From Aspidiotus rigidus (taxonomy: Eukaryota; Arthropoda; Insecta; Hemiptera; Diaspididae), in assembly GCA_035079385.1 (NCBI GenBank), contig JAVHKY010000009.1, positions 248,001-312,000 on the forward strand: a stretch of DNA of 64,000 nt, read 5' to 3'. The position numbers and the translations under genes were made by a program. Position 1 is the first letter of the stretch, and each line of letters begins with the position of its first letter. Below are positions 1 through 11,699 of the stretch, one piece after another. The notes beneath the pieces were generated by a model that was not told where the DNA came from, made no database searches, and saw only the letters and a list, made by a program, of their open reading frames with translations.

Positions 1-2137
1 AGCGCCTTGTTTAATAGACGAAATTTGATGTTTAAAAGTACATCTGATCAATAATTCATTACTGAGTAACCTGCGCGTTGGATCATCTTTGTGTCTTAAT
101 TAGAAATGAAGATATTGGAGTTTTTATTAATGTTTTCTAGTGGTTTGAGAGAGGTCGTCTGACGATTTTATAATATAGGGTAGGTAGATATTATATATAA
201 TTATATATTTACATACTATGTATTTCCTTGACAAGTGTTGAACTTTCCGATTGTTTTCGTACGCAGTGCGAGTAATAACAAATTTTCGGTTAGTAAAATT
301 TATCGCTAGAAAGATATGATAGAGTATAAGCAACTTTTGACCAGGATAAGTACATGATCGGTACTTACTGCTGACGCAACTGCGTAAGCTTTTTTCATTT
401 ATCATACGTCGTCGGAACTTCTTGACAGAATACACGAATTAAATTCATTTCTCATTTTTTCGTTTCTTTATAATTCTCTTCCCTCCCCCTCTTTTTATCC
501 ATTATCAAAGAGAAGAGTATGAGCTAGCGCTAAATACCTACATGAAAATAATATTCCGCTAGTTGATTCTAGACATGGGCTGAAATATACAAATACATAA
601 TACTTATTACCTATTATATTTCTATTTTCTATTAGGTACATTGAAAAGCGCTTGTTAAGAATTAAATTAGTGTTGTACAAAATAGTAGATAAATACTAGC
701 ACTGTGCATACAAATACCTACTCGTAAGAATCACGCGAGCTAATTTAAAGTCATATTATAAGTTAGTTCACACATTACGCTCGAGTTTCAATACTGACGT
801 ATGCGGCGATGTGAGAAAATTTATTAACAAGAGAAGGGAAAAAGATGAAAAAGATCAAACAAAAATGCATAACTGGAAATATATAATGATACGATGATGT
901 TATATGATGCGAACTAAAATTGAGATTGCGTGTGGCCAAACCGGTCGCCTAAATGAAAATAAAAAGTTAAGAGAATGACGCCGTGTACGCGTAAAATTAA
1001 AAATTTGAATAATTTTTCGTTTTCTGTTTCCTGAACGTCGCCATGACATATCGTTCAGGCTGTTCGACTTGATTTTAGTGACGAGCAAACAAATACACGC
1101 ATCCATTACTAAGCGCCTTTCAGCGCATTCAAATCGAAGGAGAAGAACAGATGCGAACGCAATACGTAATAATAATAATATTATGCTGTGTTTTTATTCT
1201 ATCTCGGATACGAAAGAAGTGAGTTAAAGATAAGTAGGAAGCGAAGTAAAAAATCGCATAATTTGCCTTTTCCATTTACCGGCTGCACTATTCCAGCAAC
1301 ATTTACACATTCTTGACCAAAACAAAGATAGCTCCGAAACACGTACCTTTCTATTCGCGTGTTTTTCTGAGTTACACACTCACTCATAATACTATACCCA
1401 TTATATGCAGTACGAATACGTATCTTCTCTTAACCGATGTAAATTAAAATCAACGACTTTCAGGTATACTAGCTGCCCGAGTTAATACGGCAACGAGCAC
1501 ATTCTGTTTCTAGAAACACATGAGATTGAAGAGCGTCTACAGAATACTCGTACCTGTACACGGGTAGAAAAATTTTGAAACTTTTGTCAGTTCCATCAGG
1601 ATAAGAATTTGAAAGAAACGCGAAAGTAGACGAAAGGGGAAAGAACTCCAAACTTATGTGTATAGAAATCTACATTATTCATAATTTTCTACGAACTCCG
1701 AACAGATATAACGATCTCGTTTTACTACTTGCTGCACCAAAACAGGAGGATGATCCAACGCAAACCCTTGACGAAGTAACGGGTTTTCAAATAAACGTCA
1801 TGGGCGCTGTCAAAATAAGAAAAAGTATCTGATCGCCCTTTTTAAAACCTTCCAATGAATTCCCGGGGAGCAATTCATAGCGTGCCTACATGACTAATTA
1901 TTGCATTTTCTGATGACTTGAGAATGAACGGCAAATCTACAATTCAACGTTATCACACAGAACGCGAAATCACATAACGAATGGGAAATGCGACAATAAA
2001 TACATCAACACTTTTTTGTCCAAATGTACCAAAATATCAGAATCATAGCGCAGATATGATTTTCCAATGAGAGGAGAGTTTTTTCTCTTGCGATTTTGCA
2101 ATACAAGGTGTGGTAGATTTTTCCTTTCCAAATAACG
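1..2137. other. intergenic, no gene seen
   Basis: AT-rich sequence without a convincing coding frame. The open frames here are short and low in complexity. I see no RNA gene or bounded repeat in it. Confidence 0.5.
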
Positions 2138-2215
2138 TTATTTCTTTATTTGAGCAAGAAATGGGGGCGTTGAAGATGGTATAAAAAAATTCACAAAATT
2201 GCAATGAGAGGATAT

Positions 2216-2526
2216 AGCCTCCCTTAATTGTCTACACCAGCACCACCCATTAAAATGGTTAAAAGTTTTTCCATCAAACCTCTTCACTTTTTTACACTCG
2301 TAATTATAATATAGAAATCTTTTCCCTTTGAAGAACAAAGTTGTACGCAATTTTGCGTCGCGACAATGCCAAACCAAACCATGCCATTGAGGAGAACCTT
2401 CATCAAAAAGTTGATGAAGTCGCAAAGAGAGTGACTTACGTCAAAGAGAAAATGGGAGGCAACTTTTTAGAAAATATAAACCTGGCGGTGAATGATATCA
2501 GACTCCGGATTATGGTCGAAGACTAG
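2216..2526. pseudogene. decayed FLYWCH-like zinc-finger fragment, possibly inverted internally
   Basis: On the minus strand, roughly 2340 down to 2216, a frame reads KGKRFLYYNY, then a short spacer and WCWC, which resembles the core of a FLYWCH zinc finger. On the plus strand, from 2341 to the stop at 2526, a different frame reads NHAIEENLHQKVDEVAKR, which resembles the stretch that usually follows FLYWCH domains in MULE-associated proteins. The two parts abut at about 2340 in opposite orientations, as if a small inversion split one ancestral frame. FLYWCH domains often accompany MULE transposases in insects, and three MULE/SWIM remnants lie elsewhere in the window. No start codon or full domain survives. 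The assignment rests on motif resemblance only and could be wrong. Confidence 0.3.
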
Positions 2527-2541
2527 AGAACGATAACACAC

Positions 2542-3035
2542 ATGAACAAATTTGGAACTTTTGGAACAAACATGAACTATAGAAGGCATTTCTAGAAGTT
2601 CAACGCTGAGTACCATGACATTAAAGAGTTTTTGCACTGGGACGTTATCATGTTACGGTAACGTTAACACTAAATTTTCTCATTGTGAGCAATGGGAAAA
2701 TTTAACGTTAGCGTTACGTTATTTCAATAACGTTCGAATGCAAAAACTCTCTATTAACCGTTTTTCGATATTACATCTCATTACTGTGCAATACCTATGT
2801 TTAGTTATTGCGGATTGTTGCGATGCGTAAAGTTTCTTATTGAACAACAAAATTTCAACGCGCGAGAAGGTACACTTGCCTGTCGCGATGAAGCGCGGGA
2901 ATCAAACATGAGTATTGCACATTAATGAGAAGAAATATCAAAAAACGGTAAATAACATGGTACTCAGTGTGAAAAATACTTATAGAAATACCTTCTATAG
3001 TTTGTGTTCATTTCAAAAGTTTGAAATTTGTTCAT
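2542..3035. mobile_element. MITE-like element with long imperfect terminal inverted repeats
   Basis: The outer arms, about 2542-2620 and 2957-3035, are inverted copies that both begin ATGAACAAATTT and end near GAGTACCATG. Inside lie further inverted pairs. One is a palindrome at about 2625-2755 built on GAGTTTTTGCA and CGTTA motifs. The other pair is 2757-2796 against 2905-2945 (TCTCATTA and TGTGCAATAC). The 0.5-kb element has no coding frame. I could not find a clear target-site duplication, so the ends are approximate. Confidence 0.6.
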
Positions 3036-3221
3036 AGGTGATCATTGAATACATATTTACAAATTATTATTCTTTACTATTGGTTGCAATTTTAAATTGT
3101 GAATTACACGTGAGTAACAAGAAAGCGTCCTAAAATTTACAAGAAACACTCAGTTAATCCGACAGAATTTTTGAACCGGTTTCTGACTCGATTGGGATTC
3201 ACTGAGGACACGAATTTCCTA

Positions 3222-3356
3222 ATTTATACTCTGTTCACGTTAAGAAAGGATAGAAGTTCATACCTCGAGAACGGAACGCCGAAGGTAATTTCAATCTACC
3301 GTTCAGTTCTCGAGGTATGAACTTCTGTCCTTTCTTAACGTGAACAGAGTATAAAT
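3222..3356. repeat. near-perfect 57-bp hairpin
   Basis: Bases 3222-3278 pair with 3300-3356 with about two mismatches across 57 bp and a 21-base loop. The arms contain TACCTCGAGAAC and its complement. It may be a small foldback MITE. No coding content was seen. Confidence 0.8.
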
Positions 3357-5830
3357 GCATAATGAAATTTACAAATGCTTCAACCTTGGTCGGCGAAAAG
3401 ACTCGACAATAACGCAACTGCTCTGAGTATAGAGCCCTACAAAAACAAGTGGAGTTATGGGCCACAATATTTCTGTTAAGTCAACATTTATCCTTAGTAT
3501 TCAGGTGAGAATTAGTACAATTAGTAGAGCTATTTTGCAAATCCCTTCATAGCGCTCAGTTTTGTAGTTTGGTTTGTCACATAGTTTAGTAGTTCTCTTA
3601 TTATTCTCAAATCTTGATCATCAGTCATCATGAGTCGTTGTAAAAGGAAGTCTGAAGATGAATGATGACGTAACGACTACATATGGCGGCCTATGTCTTG
3701 ACTCGTTTTTTTAGGTATCTAGTCCGAATTCTTTTCTCCAATCGGTGGGTGACGATAAAGACTTTCCATGAACTATCACGATTCTATGTGTAACATTACA
3801 GAACAGTATGGGCTTTTTTTTTTTCTTCAAACAAGTCAAAATTAATTTTTTGAAACATTTCATGTCTTTAATCGCACCTTACCCCGATTTGAAAATCTGC
3901 AAGTCTTCCCCTCCCCCCAAATTAACGAACTTAGCATATTTTCGAGAAAAATTTTCTCATCAATAATAAACTTTGTCTGCGCGTGCACTGAATCACTTAC
4001 CAGGAATGGAATACGGTTGCAATTCCGGTAAGTGATTCAGAAATCTGCGAGTACACTTCGCGTGATGCGTATGCAAGCTTACACCCCGTGGGTGATTAGA
4101 ACTAGTGAGTCCTGGGACCCAAGTAGCTTAACATACAGTATACTAGACTTACATTGGACCAAGATTGGAGGCGAACGAGCACAGCAAGTATAAAAGTAAC
4201 TGGCAACGACGAACGTACTACCTTATGACAGACATGAAACATGATCTTTTTGGCCCTGTCAGAAAATGTGTAATTTGGCTAGAACTGCCGAAACCGAAAT
4301 CTCACTAAACAGATGATCAGCTATCTACGGCAACTCATTTTTTACCTTCAATGATTGAATATTTTTAAAGTAAGGATTTTTTAAGACAAATACAACTTCA
4401 TCTATAAGCCATGATGATTGAATAATTTGGAAACAAGTGTACCTCTGATCTACGAGTACATTTTTGCGTTGTTAACTTTCGTTATCATAAACAAAAAAAT
4501 TTATAAAAATGATAGAACTATGTAGGTAGGTCAATAACTGCTTTTCAAGTTGAACATGATACCATTTTCCATTCGCGGAGTCATCAGTTGAAGATTTTCT
4601 CAACTTGACATTGTTTTGTAGATAGTCCTAGAGAGATTAGATTTAAAAATAACAGGAAATGGAAATAATTGCCAGCCAAGGTTTTTTTGTGGATCATGCA
4701 GGGAGTGGTCTCTTGATACACATATTGGAAATCCTCAGTGCAGAAAGCCAGTTGATCCCAAGGGAGATTGAGATACCGCAAAAATTATTTTGCTGACAAT
4801 AAATCAAAAACCAAGCGCCGGCGGAATAAAGGTTTAGAGCAAAAGTTGTTCCTCACCAAATTTCCAACGTTAAATTGTTGAACTGAAAAGTTGGTTTGAA
4901 AATTAAGCAAATTCCAAAATTTCTATTCTTCAAAATTATTGTAAGTCGAGAAATTGTCAAAGTGATGCTGTAGAAAGAAATCTTTGTTATTTTGTCTAAT
5001 TTCCTCTACATTGCATTACAAATAATTAACCGTGGGACCTATTCTCATTTTGTTATTGACTTTTTTAGTTATTCCATTTGTGTGCACACCAATATAACAA
5101 AAACGAGGAGTGAAATGTAGGTGTTTACGAGATCATTTTCCTCTTTTGTTATGGTGTGACGTGGGAACAGTTGTTGTACTGTAATGGTAGTAGTTCAAAC
5201 AGTCCGAATTGTTTCATTTCAACATTTGCTTTAACATTTATTAAATTATGGATTATAAAGCAAATGGATCGTGGTGGACCTCAAAACACGCTGTTTCTTT
5301 TTCACACAAAATTTTTATCAGTTTTTCTCCCCTCTCTTTCCTTTTTCAATGATTATATTGGCCCATTGCGGTGCCTTGCCTCCCGCGTGTGTTCAACAAA
5401 AATTCATTTTCTATCGGTTCAAATCAAATATTCATTTCGCAAAGATAATTTGCACTAAATTATGTGTTAGCGCCGATGTCATTGGCCGAAATAAAGAGTG
5501 CGCCTTTGTCTACTTATTTTGAGCCCTCAACAATACGTCATGATTCAACTTCATCATTTGAAGATGGTCATAGAACGCAATGAAGGAAAAAGATACGACT
5601 GGAAAAAAGAGAAAGAAAAATATTACGCAGGTCTTCAATTTACCACATTAATTCAGTTGCTCGTCTCATAAAACCGTGAAAATGCAGAAAAGAAAAAGTT
5701 GGAAGATAGGATAAAGAAATATTATTACTTTCAATCTCTATATTTCAGTTGCCTATTTCATCAAATCGGTAAAATTAGCCTTTGGGTTGCCGATTTTATA
5801 AATTCGGCAATTTGACGGATTCAGCGTAAC
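3357..5830. other. intergenic with one small hairpin
   Basis: No gene recognised. A 14-bp perfect hairpin lies at 3988-4001 and 4027-4040 (CTGAATCACTTACC). The open frame at 5156-5458 is low-complexity and was not accepted as a gene. Confidence 0.5.
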
Positions 5831-6345
5831 ATATATATATATATGATTTTTTTTGTCCACGCAACTCCTCAAAAACTACCGGTTCTATTCTCGTAAAGTT
5901 TGGTCAAGTTGTAGTGGGTTATCTGAAGTTGGGCATGTGCATTTTTTTCTGAGATTAGATGAGTATTTGAGTAATCCTCAATTTTCCTCGAATTTCTTAG
6001 TGTTGTTTCTCAAAGAATATCAATCTTATTATCTTCATATCATTGCGTTACGTCATAGTGGATTCAATCTTATTGCTCTGTAATTTTTGTATCGATTGAA
6101 CAAGTGGTTTTTGAGTAAATCTCAAAATATAAGTAGTCCACATATAGAACCGTAAGAACTGAATCTTGCTTGTTTATTTTATTTGAGTCATTTCGCCCGA
6201 TGGTACCTCTGATGCATCGTACACCTATTGGCTGTAAAAACTTCTCATTACCTGTCATATATGATTGAAAAAATTCGACGTTTAATGGGTACGTTAAACA
6301 AACGTTGCGCTTAACCGATGGATTAAATAATTAGCCGTGGATTTT
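5831..6345 (+). repeat. dispersed repeat, copy A
   Basis: It begins with a short (AT)n tract followed by GATTTTTTTTGTCCACGCAA. It matches 47202-47690 in the same orientation along almost its whole length, with many substitutions. Both copies end after a region with TTGCTGTAAAAACTTCT-like and GTTGCGC words. It has no coding potential. The TE class is unknown. The opening words (CTCAAAAACTAC) resemble the starts of other repeats in this window at 35040 and 58807. Confidence 0.75.
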
Positions 6346-8265
6346 ATAATTACTGATTTATGTAAGTATGCATAGCATTTTTTTTTTTTCTACGTTATCG
6401 CAATGGCTCGTAGCCTAAACTCTGGGGAGTAATGAAATTTAGGTAAAGACAAAGAAGTGGAAGTTTTATTGTCCATTTCAATTTTAGTCATTTATGTTTT
6501 CATTTTCGTCATCATCGACTTTCATATATCTCACTGCATTTTTGGAAATGGACAGTCAGGTTAATACTTTGAGATTCTTTTAAATCACCAAAGTTTTATA
6601 TTTTAATTTTAATAGAGCCATGTTCCATTCTTCTATTTAGAGTTTAATCTACCTACAGGGAGAGAAAGCTATCAATTGACTCCTTTTTGAGTTATTTCCC
6701 ATGAATATCTATATTTGAAAATTATAAAAGTTTCAAAAAGATTGGAAATTAATTGAACGATAGAAGAGTAAGTGGAATATTTTACATTATTAGTATCATC
6801 ACAATCAGCTCATAACTGAGAAACAATGAAGTTTACATATGGGGAGAGGGGATGTGTAGATTTTTTCTTATACAAGTAAAAATGCAAAATTATGATGTTA
6901 TTATATGCATACACCAATGATGAAAAAATTTGAACCAAGCACGTAATAAGTTGAGTACGGTATTTAAATGTTCATTTGCCGTCATTGAAAGCTAGTGTGT
7001 ATCGTTTTTTACTAATGAAGGTGAGAATCAACTTGAAGCCTAAAATTTTCCCGCGCATTTGGCTGTCTACACAAATCGGATGACCACGAGTTATTGTCAC
7101 GATTGTAGGACTATACAGTATAAGACAATAATGTAACTGTTGGTCAATCTGTTACAATGTAGAAGAAATACATCTGAATTTTTGAGGCGCTAACTTTAAT
7201 TTTCGATTTGCAAATTGGGCACGCCTATTCGGAATAAGTATTTGTAATGGTACTCGTAATTCGTGATCGCCTTCGGTTTCTAATCGATGAGCGGCAGAAC
7301 GTTATTTTACTCTCTGACTTTGAGAATTTCTCGCAGCTGAAAATATACTGCACATGTAGGTCTTGGAATTTTTAAAGGAAATATTCTCACTTATCCGGTT
7401 TGAATAATTTGTCAGGTATACGTAGACACTTGTCCATCATTCGTTCGAATTAATGGCCCAATTTCACCAAGCTTATTGGATGTACCTGAGTTTTTTGTGA
7501 ATCTTGCGACTATTCGTTTTATAAACGCATGATTTCAATCTTTGATAGATACGTACGCCCACTTGAATTTTAAATCTGAACAATCTGAACAATCATCGGA
7601 AGATTGGATTTAAATTGCCAATATTGAGAAAAACACATCCAAACTTCAGATGCTTCTTCTTTTGTAGAGCTTGTTAGTGCTCGAAAACCTACATTCGTTG
7701 ATTTTCGTTCTTGAACTTCGTCAAATCTAATATCAACTTATTGGAGAAAAGTAAATTGCACACATTTTTCAGCCCATTTATTTTGTGCCCAAGGAAAATA
7801 ATGTGAATTGAACGTGGTGAAATTTTTGTCCCCCAAGTTGCAATGTATCTTGCATACATCTAATATGCGCGCGCGTGTTCCGTCCCTTCGATAGATGATT
7901 GCCAGCACAAGGAAAATGCAAGTCTCGGAATTCTATCTAACATAACTCTATAAAGAATCAGAATTCAAAATTTTTCACAGTTCTCCCTAGAGAGGTCCGC
8001 GATTCGTTTTTTTTCGGGTTCTTTCTCTTCTAATACTTTCAGCCCATCAGTAAAATTTTACAATTACCTCTCAATTCGAAGCTCAATTTTTTGCGGCCCC
8101 TTTCCTTTCACAGTTAAGAAAGTCCCAGCTTTTCCCACATTTTCATTTTCAACCATTCTCATTTTTCGATTGATACGCTCGTGTGTATATGATTCGTTGG
8201 TACTATAAGCCTTGTATAAAATAGGATGTCATCAGTGACCGTGACTTATTTTAGGGTCTTCGAAA
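6346..8265. other. intergenic, nothing recognised
   Basis: AT-rich sequence, no convincing exon or bounded repeat. Confidence 0.5.
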
Positions 8266-8352
8266 TATATAGCTCGAGAGTCGACATTTTTTCAAGTCCA
8301 CCTCCCATGCTCGGAGGTCGACATTTTTTCCAGTTCCTTTCCTATCCTATAT
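8266..8352 (+). repeat. two units of the GCTCGAGAG/GTCGACATTTTTT repeat
   Basis: Two adjacent units carry GTCGACATTTTTTC followed by a C/T-rich spacer. The unit is related to the array at 17.9-18.5 kb and to 22.3-22.5 kb, where GCTCGAGAGTCGAAATTTTT recurs. It is a small outlier of that repeat family. Confidence 0.55.
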
Positions 8353-9004
8353 TGTTCCCTGTTAAAATTCTCCATCTCTTTTCCCTGACTACCTCGCAAC
8401 GGGACTATAACAGTTGTTTCTGCGGTCTTTGCAAATTTATATTTTGTCACGTTACAACGACATCTTGAACCGTTATAATACACAATATCATGGTCGCATC
8501 CAAAACATAGCACAGTATTCTAAAACTAAAATACTTCTCTGTAATGCAGCCTACAATTTAGAGGGGTGGCCTCTGGAAAGGACCAGAAGACTCATGCAAA
8601 CCAAAGTGCGGGCTATGAATCTTGCCTACCTAGAATATGGAAGGGTAGAGAGTGGGTGTTTTTAAAACCACAAGTCAGGAACTCGAATCACATAGTATAC
8701 TAGAAAAGGGATAGATGTAGGCTAAGAGGAAAACTATGGCTCGGCTGGGGGATGGTTAGAGCAGAGTATGAGACTCATAGTTAGATCCCAGGGGCATAGT
8801 CTTCGATTACTTACATAGCAGTACAGCATACGACACTTACCATGTAAAGTATGAGGACAGATCAAAATAACAAAAAAAAAAAAAGTAGGGTGAAAAATAA
8901 TCAAAATAACCAGATCTCATAGTATAGAAATTGATCATATGTACAAGGCAGTCCGAAGCTGAAGTGAGGAACCTATTGAGAGAAAAAAAAGAGAAGTTTA
9001 GAAC
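8353..9004. other. intergenic, possibly old retroelement debris
   Basis: The frame at 8530-8665 is open but matches nothing I can name. A short poly(A) run lies at about 8871-8884. Confidence 0.3.
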
Positions 9005-9422
9005 ATGCTTATCATTCCCTCACGTCTCCGCCAAATGGACGCTCACACCAGCGTCACGTCATCTTTTTTGAATAATATCTATCTGACAAAGATTTTACGG
9101 CTGCGTAGGTTTTCACCCCACGTTGAACCACCAGAATGCCACAAATGCCACCTCGACAAAATTGACGTTAATCACATTTTTACATGCACCGAACTAACAA
9201 CCTTACGAGACACTCACAATATTTCTCAATTTCTCATTCCAGAAAGGAGGCATTAACAAATAACGACACTACACTTACAGATCAACTACCTAATACAATA
9301 TCTTACCGCATCCGACATCTTCCCCCTCATTTAACCATACGATAGTATCCGTCTTTTCAATAAACCTTTGTCAAGCTAATAGCCCTAGAGCAGCTTCAAA
9401 GCTTGTAAAAAAAAAAAAAAAA
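9005..9422 (+). mobile_element. 5'-truncated LINE 3' end
   Basis: The frame 9005-9256 ends with a cysteine/histidine cluster, CHKCHLDKIDVNHIFTC. This is typical of the C-terminus of ORF2 proteins of I/Jockey-type non-LTR retrotransposons, where it sits after the RNase H or RT region. A short 3' untranslated segment and a run of about 15 A's at 9407-9422 follow. Upstream sequence has no RT motif, so the copy is severely 5'-truncated, as is usual for LINEs. No target-site duplication was identified. Clade is uncertain. Confidence 0.65.
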
Positions 9423-10355
9423 TGTTTGTATAATATTCTGGGTACTTGTATTGATTACAAATAAAATGACTCAATCTTTACTATAATATCGTAATGAAAA
9501 GAGATATAGGTACATCATATCCGTGTAAAAGTAGGGAGGGATACATATATGTACACATGTACTCCCATGTAGGTATATGAGCAATTGAGCATATCAGCGT
9601 GTGTGCATAATACATTGCTAAGTGTTCTCGTGTATAAAATGATGAGGGAAAAAATTAGAAAGGATTATGAGAGGAAAAATCGTAACAAAACAGACTAATG
9701 GATGACACAAAACGCCTTCAGAGCTGAGAAAAAAAAAAACGTAAAAAGTAGGAGTACGCATAGATTTGCAATGATCGACGTAAAAGTTGACGAGGTCCAA
9801 GCATATAGTTGGTATACGGCATACTTCTATCGGTTCACCCAACATATAAAAACCTGCAGCTATTGAACCGCAGATAAAAGTGAACGTGTACGGGTATGTT
9901 TATTTACCCTAAAGTGCGAGCGAGGACCACTAATAGGCCACGGCGTGTACCATGCTCGGACCAGTTCTCATTTATCACGGTACAAGTGATAGAGTAATAA
10001 AGACGCGATTGTACTGTATTTTCTATTTGTACATCGTATATAATACTACCTTATTTGTCAGAATATGCGCGTAACGTGATAGCAACGAGTCAAAATTGAT
10101 GGCCACAATCTTATTATGACAAATTTGTCGGGAAAAAAAAAACAAATAGTTTTAGACTAATCAACTCAAAGTGTTTTTGGATAAACGACGAAATGTCACT
10201 TTTTTACGAGTAAAATAAAAAAGCTAACGTAACGTCTACATATCGCTGAGCAGTCTTTCAGTGTGCTGTATCCGCCGGGAAAAGGCCAGAGGTGGTTTGA
10301 TTGAATACGTTTAATTCTTAATTTAGACTACTTTTTATTTTAGCCTTTTGTACAC
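9423..10355. other. intergenic, nothing recognised
   Basis: No exon or bounded repeat seen. The open frame at 9618-9845 on the minus strand is not supported by any motif. Confidence 0.45.
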
Positions 10356-11621
10356 TTAGTCCAGTCATATTATATGAAAAAATTGTATACCTAAGTACAT
10401 AATTAATAGAGGACAGCTAAAATTTAGCAAATACATACGTCATTTATCACCTTATACAATATACTAAAAGTCACAATCGATATGACGTGCGCATTGTCCC
10501 CAAGAGGCAAAGAAGTTGGTCCAGATTGGTTTTTCGTAATTTTCAGAGTGAATATTGGTTTTTCAAAAAAAAAGTCAAGAAACAAAAATTGTAGAGCGAC
10601 AAAAAATACATGAATTATGTTCAATTAAAAATTTTATTTTTGAATAAATGAAGGATGAAAGTTGGATAGTTGTGGAAGTAACGCGTAATAAACTATGTAA
10701 TATGACTGTTTTGTCTTGTCATCCACAACGCGAGCGTTATGTCACCTGCTCGTTATAGTGTATACGAGACTTCAGTTTTGAGTAAATTGAGGCAATTGTG
10801 AACTTGTGTGTATCTGAACTTTACAATGTACAAATATTTTCGTATTTTAGTCAGAGTATTTTAGCCATTATCCACTACTTTCTTTCTTCTCTCTTAAAAG
10901 ATTAACAGCTTTGTATTCATATAAACTCATCACAAAACCTTATCGTCTGTGATAAGTTCCTATAGTTCTTATAATACATATTACAAGTTGTAACCAGAAG
11001 AATTTATTCTAGCCTCATATTTCCTATAAGTGAAAATTTAAGAAATTATTAGCATCCATTATAAAACTTTATTAATATTTGTAGATGACAACTCACAATA
11101 AATAAATGCAGATAGAGAACTATCAACTGATATAACAATGATTTAGAAATCAGAAAGAAAAAAAATCTCAAGTTGGGTGGCCAGCAATTATTTTGAAATT
11201 GGATAAGAAAGAATCACTAATTTTGGTGACCAGCAATATCTATATCTTATTAAAGTAAGAGAAGGTGTTGCTCGCATTGCAAGTGACAAGTACATCATGC
11301 GTTACTTTTGGAACTATTCAACTTTCATCCTTCATTTATTCAAAAATGTAGTATCGCAAGGAAATTTTTGGTAGAACATTAATTTTGTGTTTTTTTACGT
11401 TTTACAATTTCTGTCTCTTGAATTTTCTTTTAAAAAACAGTTGAACCAACATTTGCCATAAAAATCACAAAAAACCTATCCATACCAAACTTTTTTGCCC
11501 CCTGAGGAGCTTCAGCACATCTTATCAAGTGTGACTTTTAGTATGTTGTATAAGGTGACGGATTACATATACACGCCAAATTTCAGTTGTCCCCCATTTA
11601 GTTGCATCATGACTGGACTAA
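10356..11621. mobile_element. foldback element with arms of about 335 bp
   Basis: The left arm, 10356 to about 10690, and the right arm, about 11290 to 11621, are inverted copies at moderate identity. The outer ends are TTAGTCCAGTCAT and its complement. Shared internal words include CACCTTATACAA, CTAAAAGTCACA and TTTGAATAAATGAAGGATGA. The centre, about 600 bp, has no coding frame. The right end lies 78 bp before the first coding exon of the knirps-family gene, so the element sits in its 5' intron or promoter. Target duplication not found. Confidence 0.75.
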
Positions 11622-11699
11622 CTTTCACAAATATCATATTATAAACGTCTAATCGCACGAATATTGATATACACTACTTTCAAATTATAATGTTCGCAG

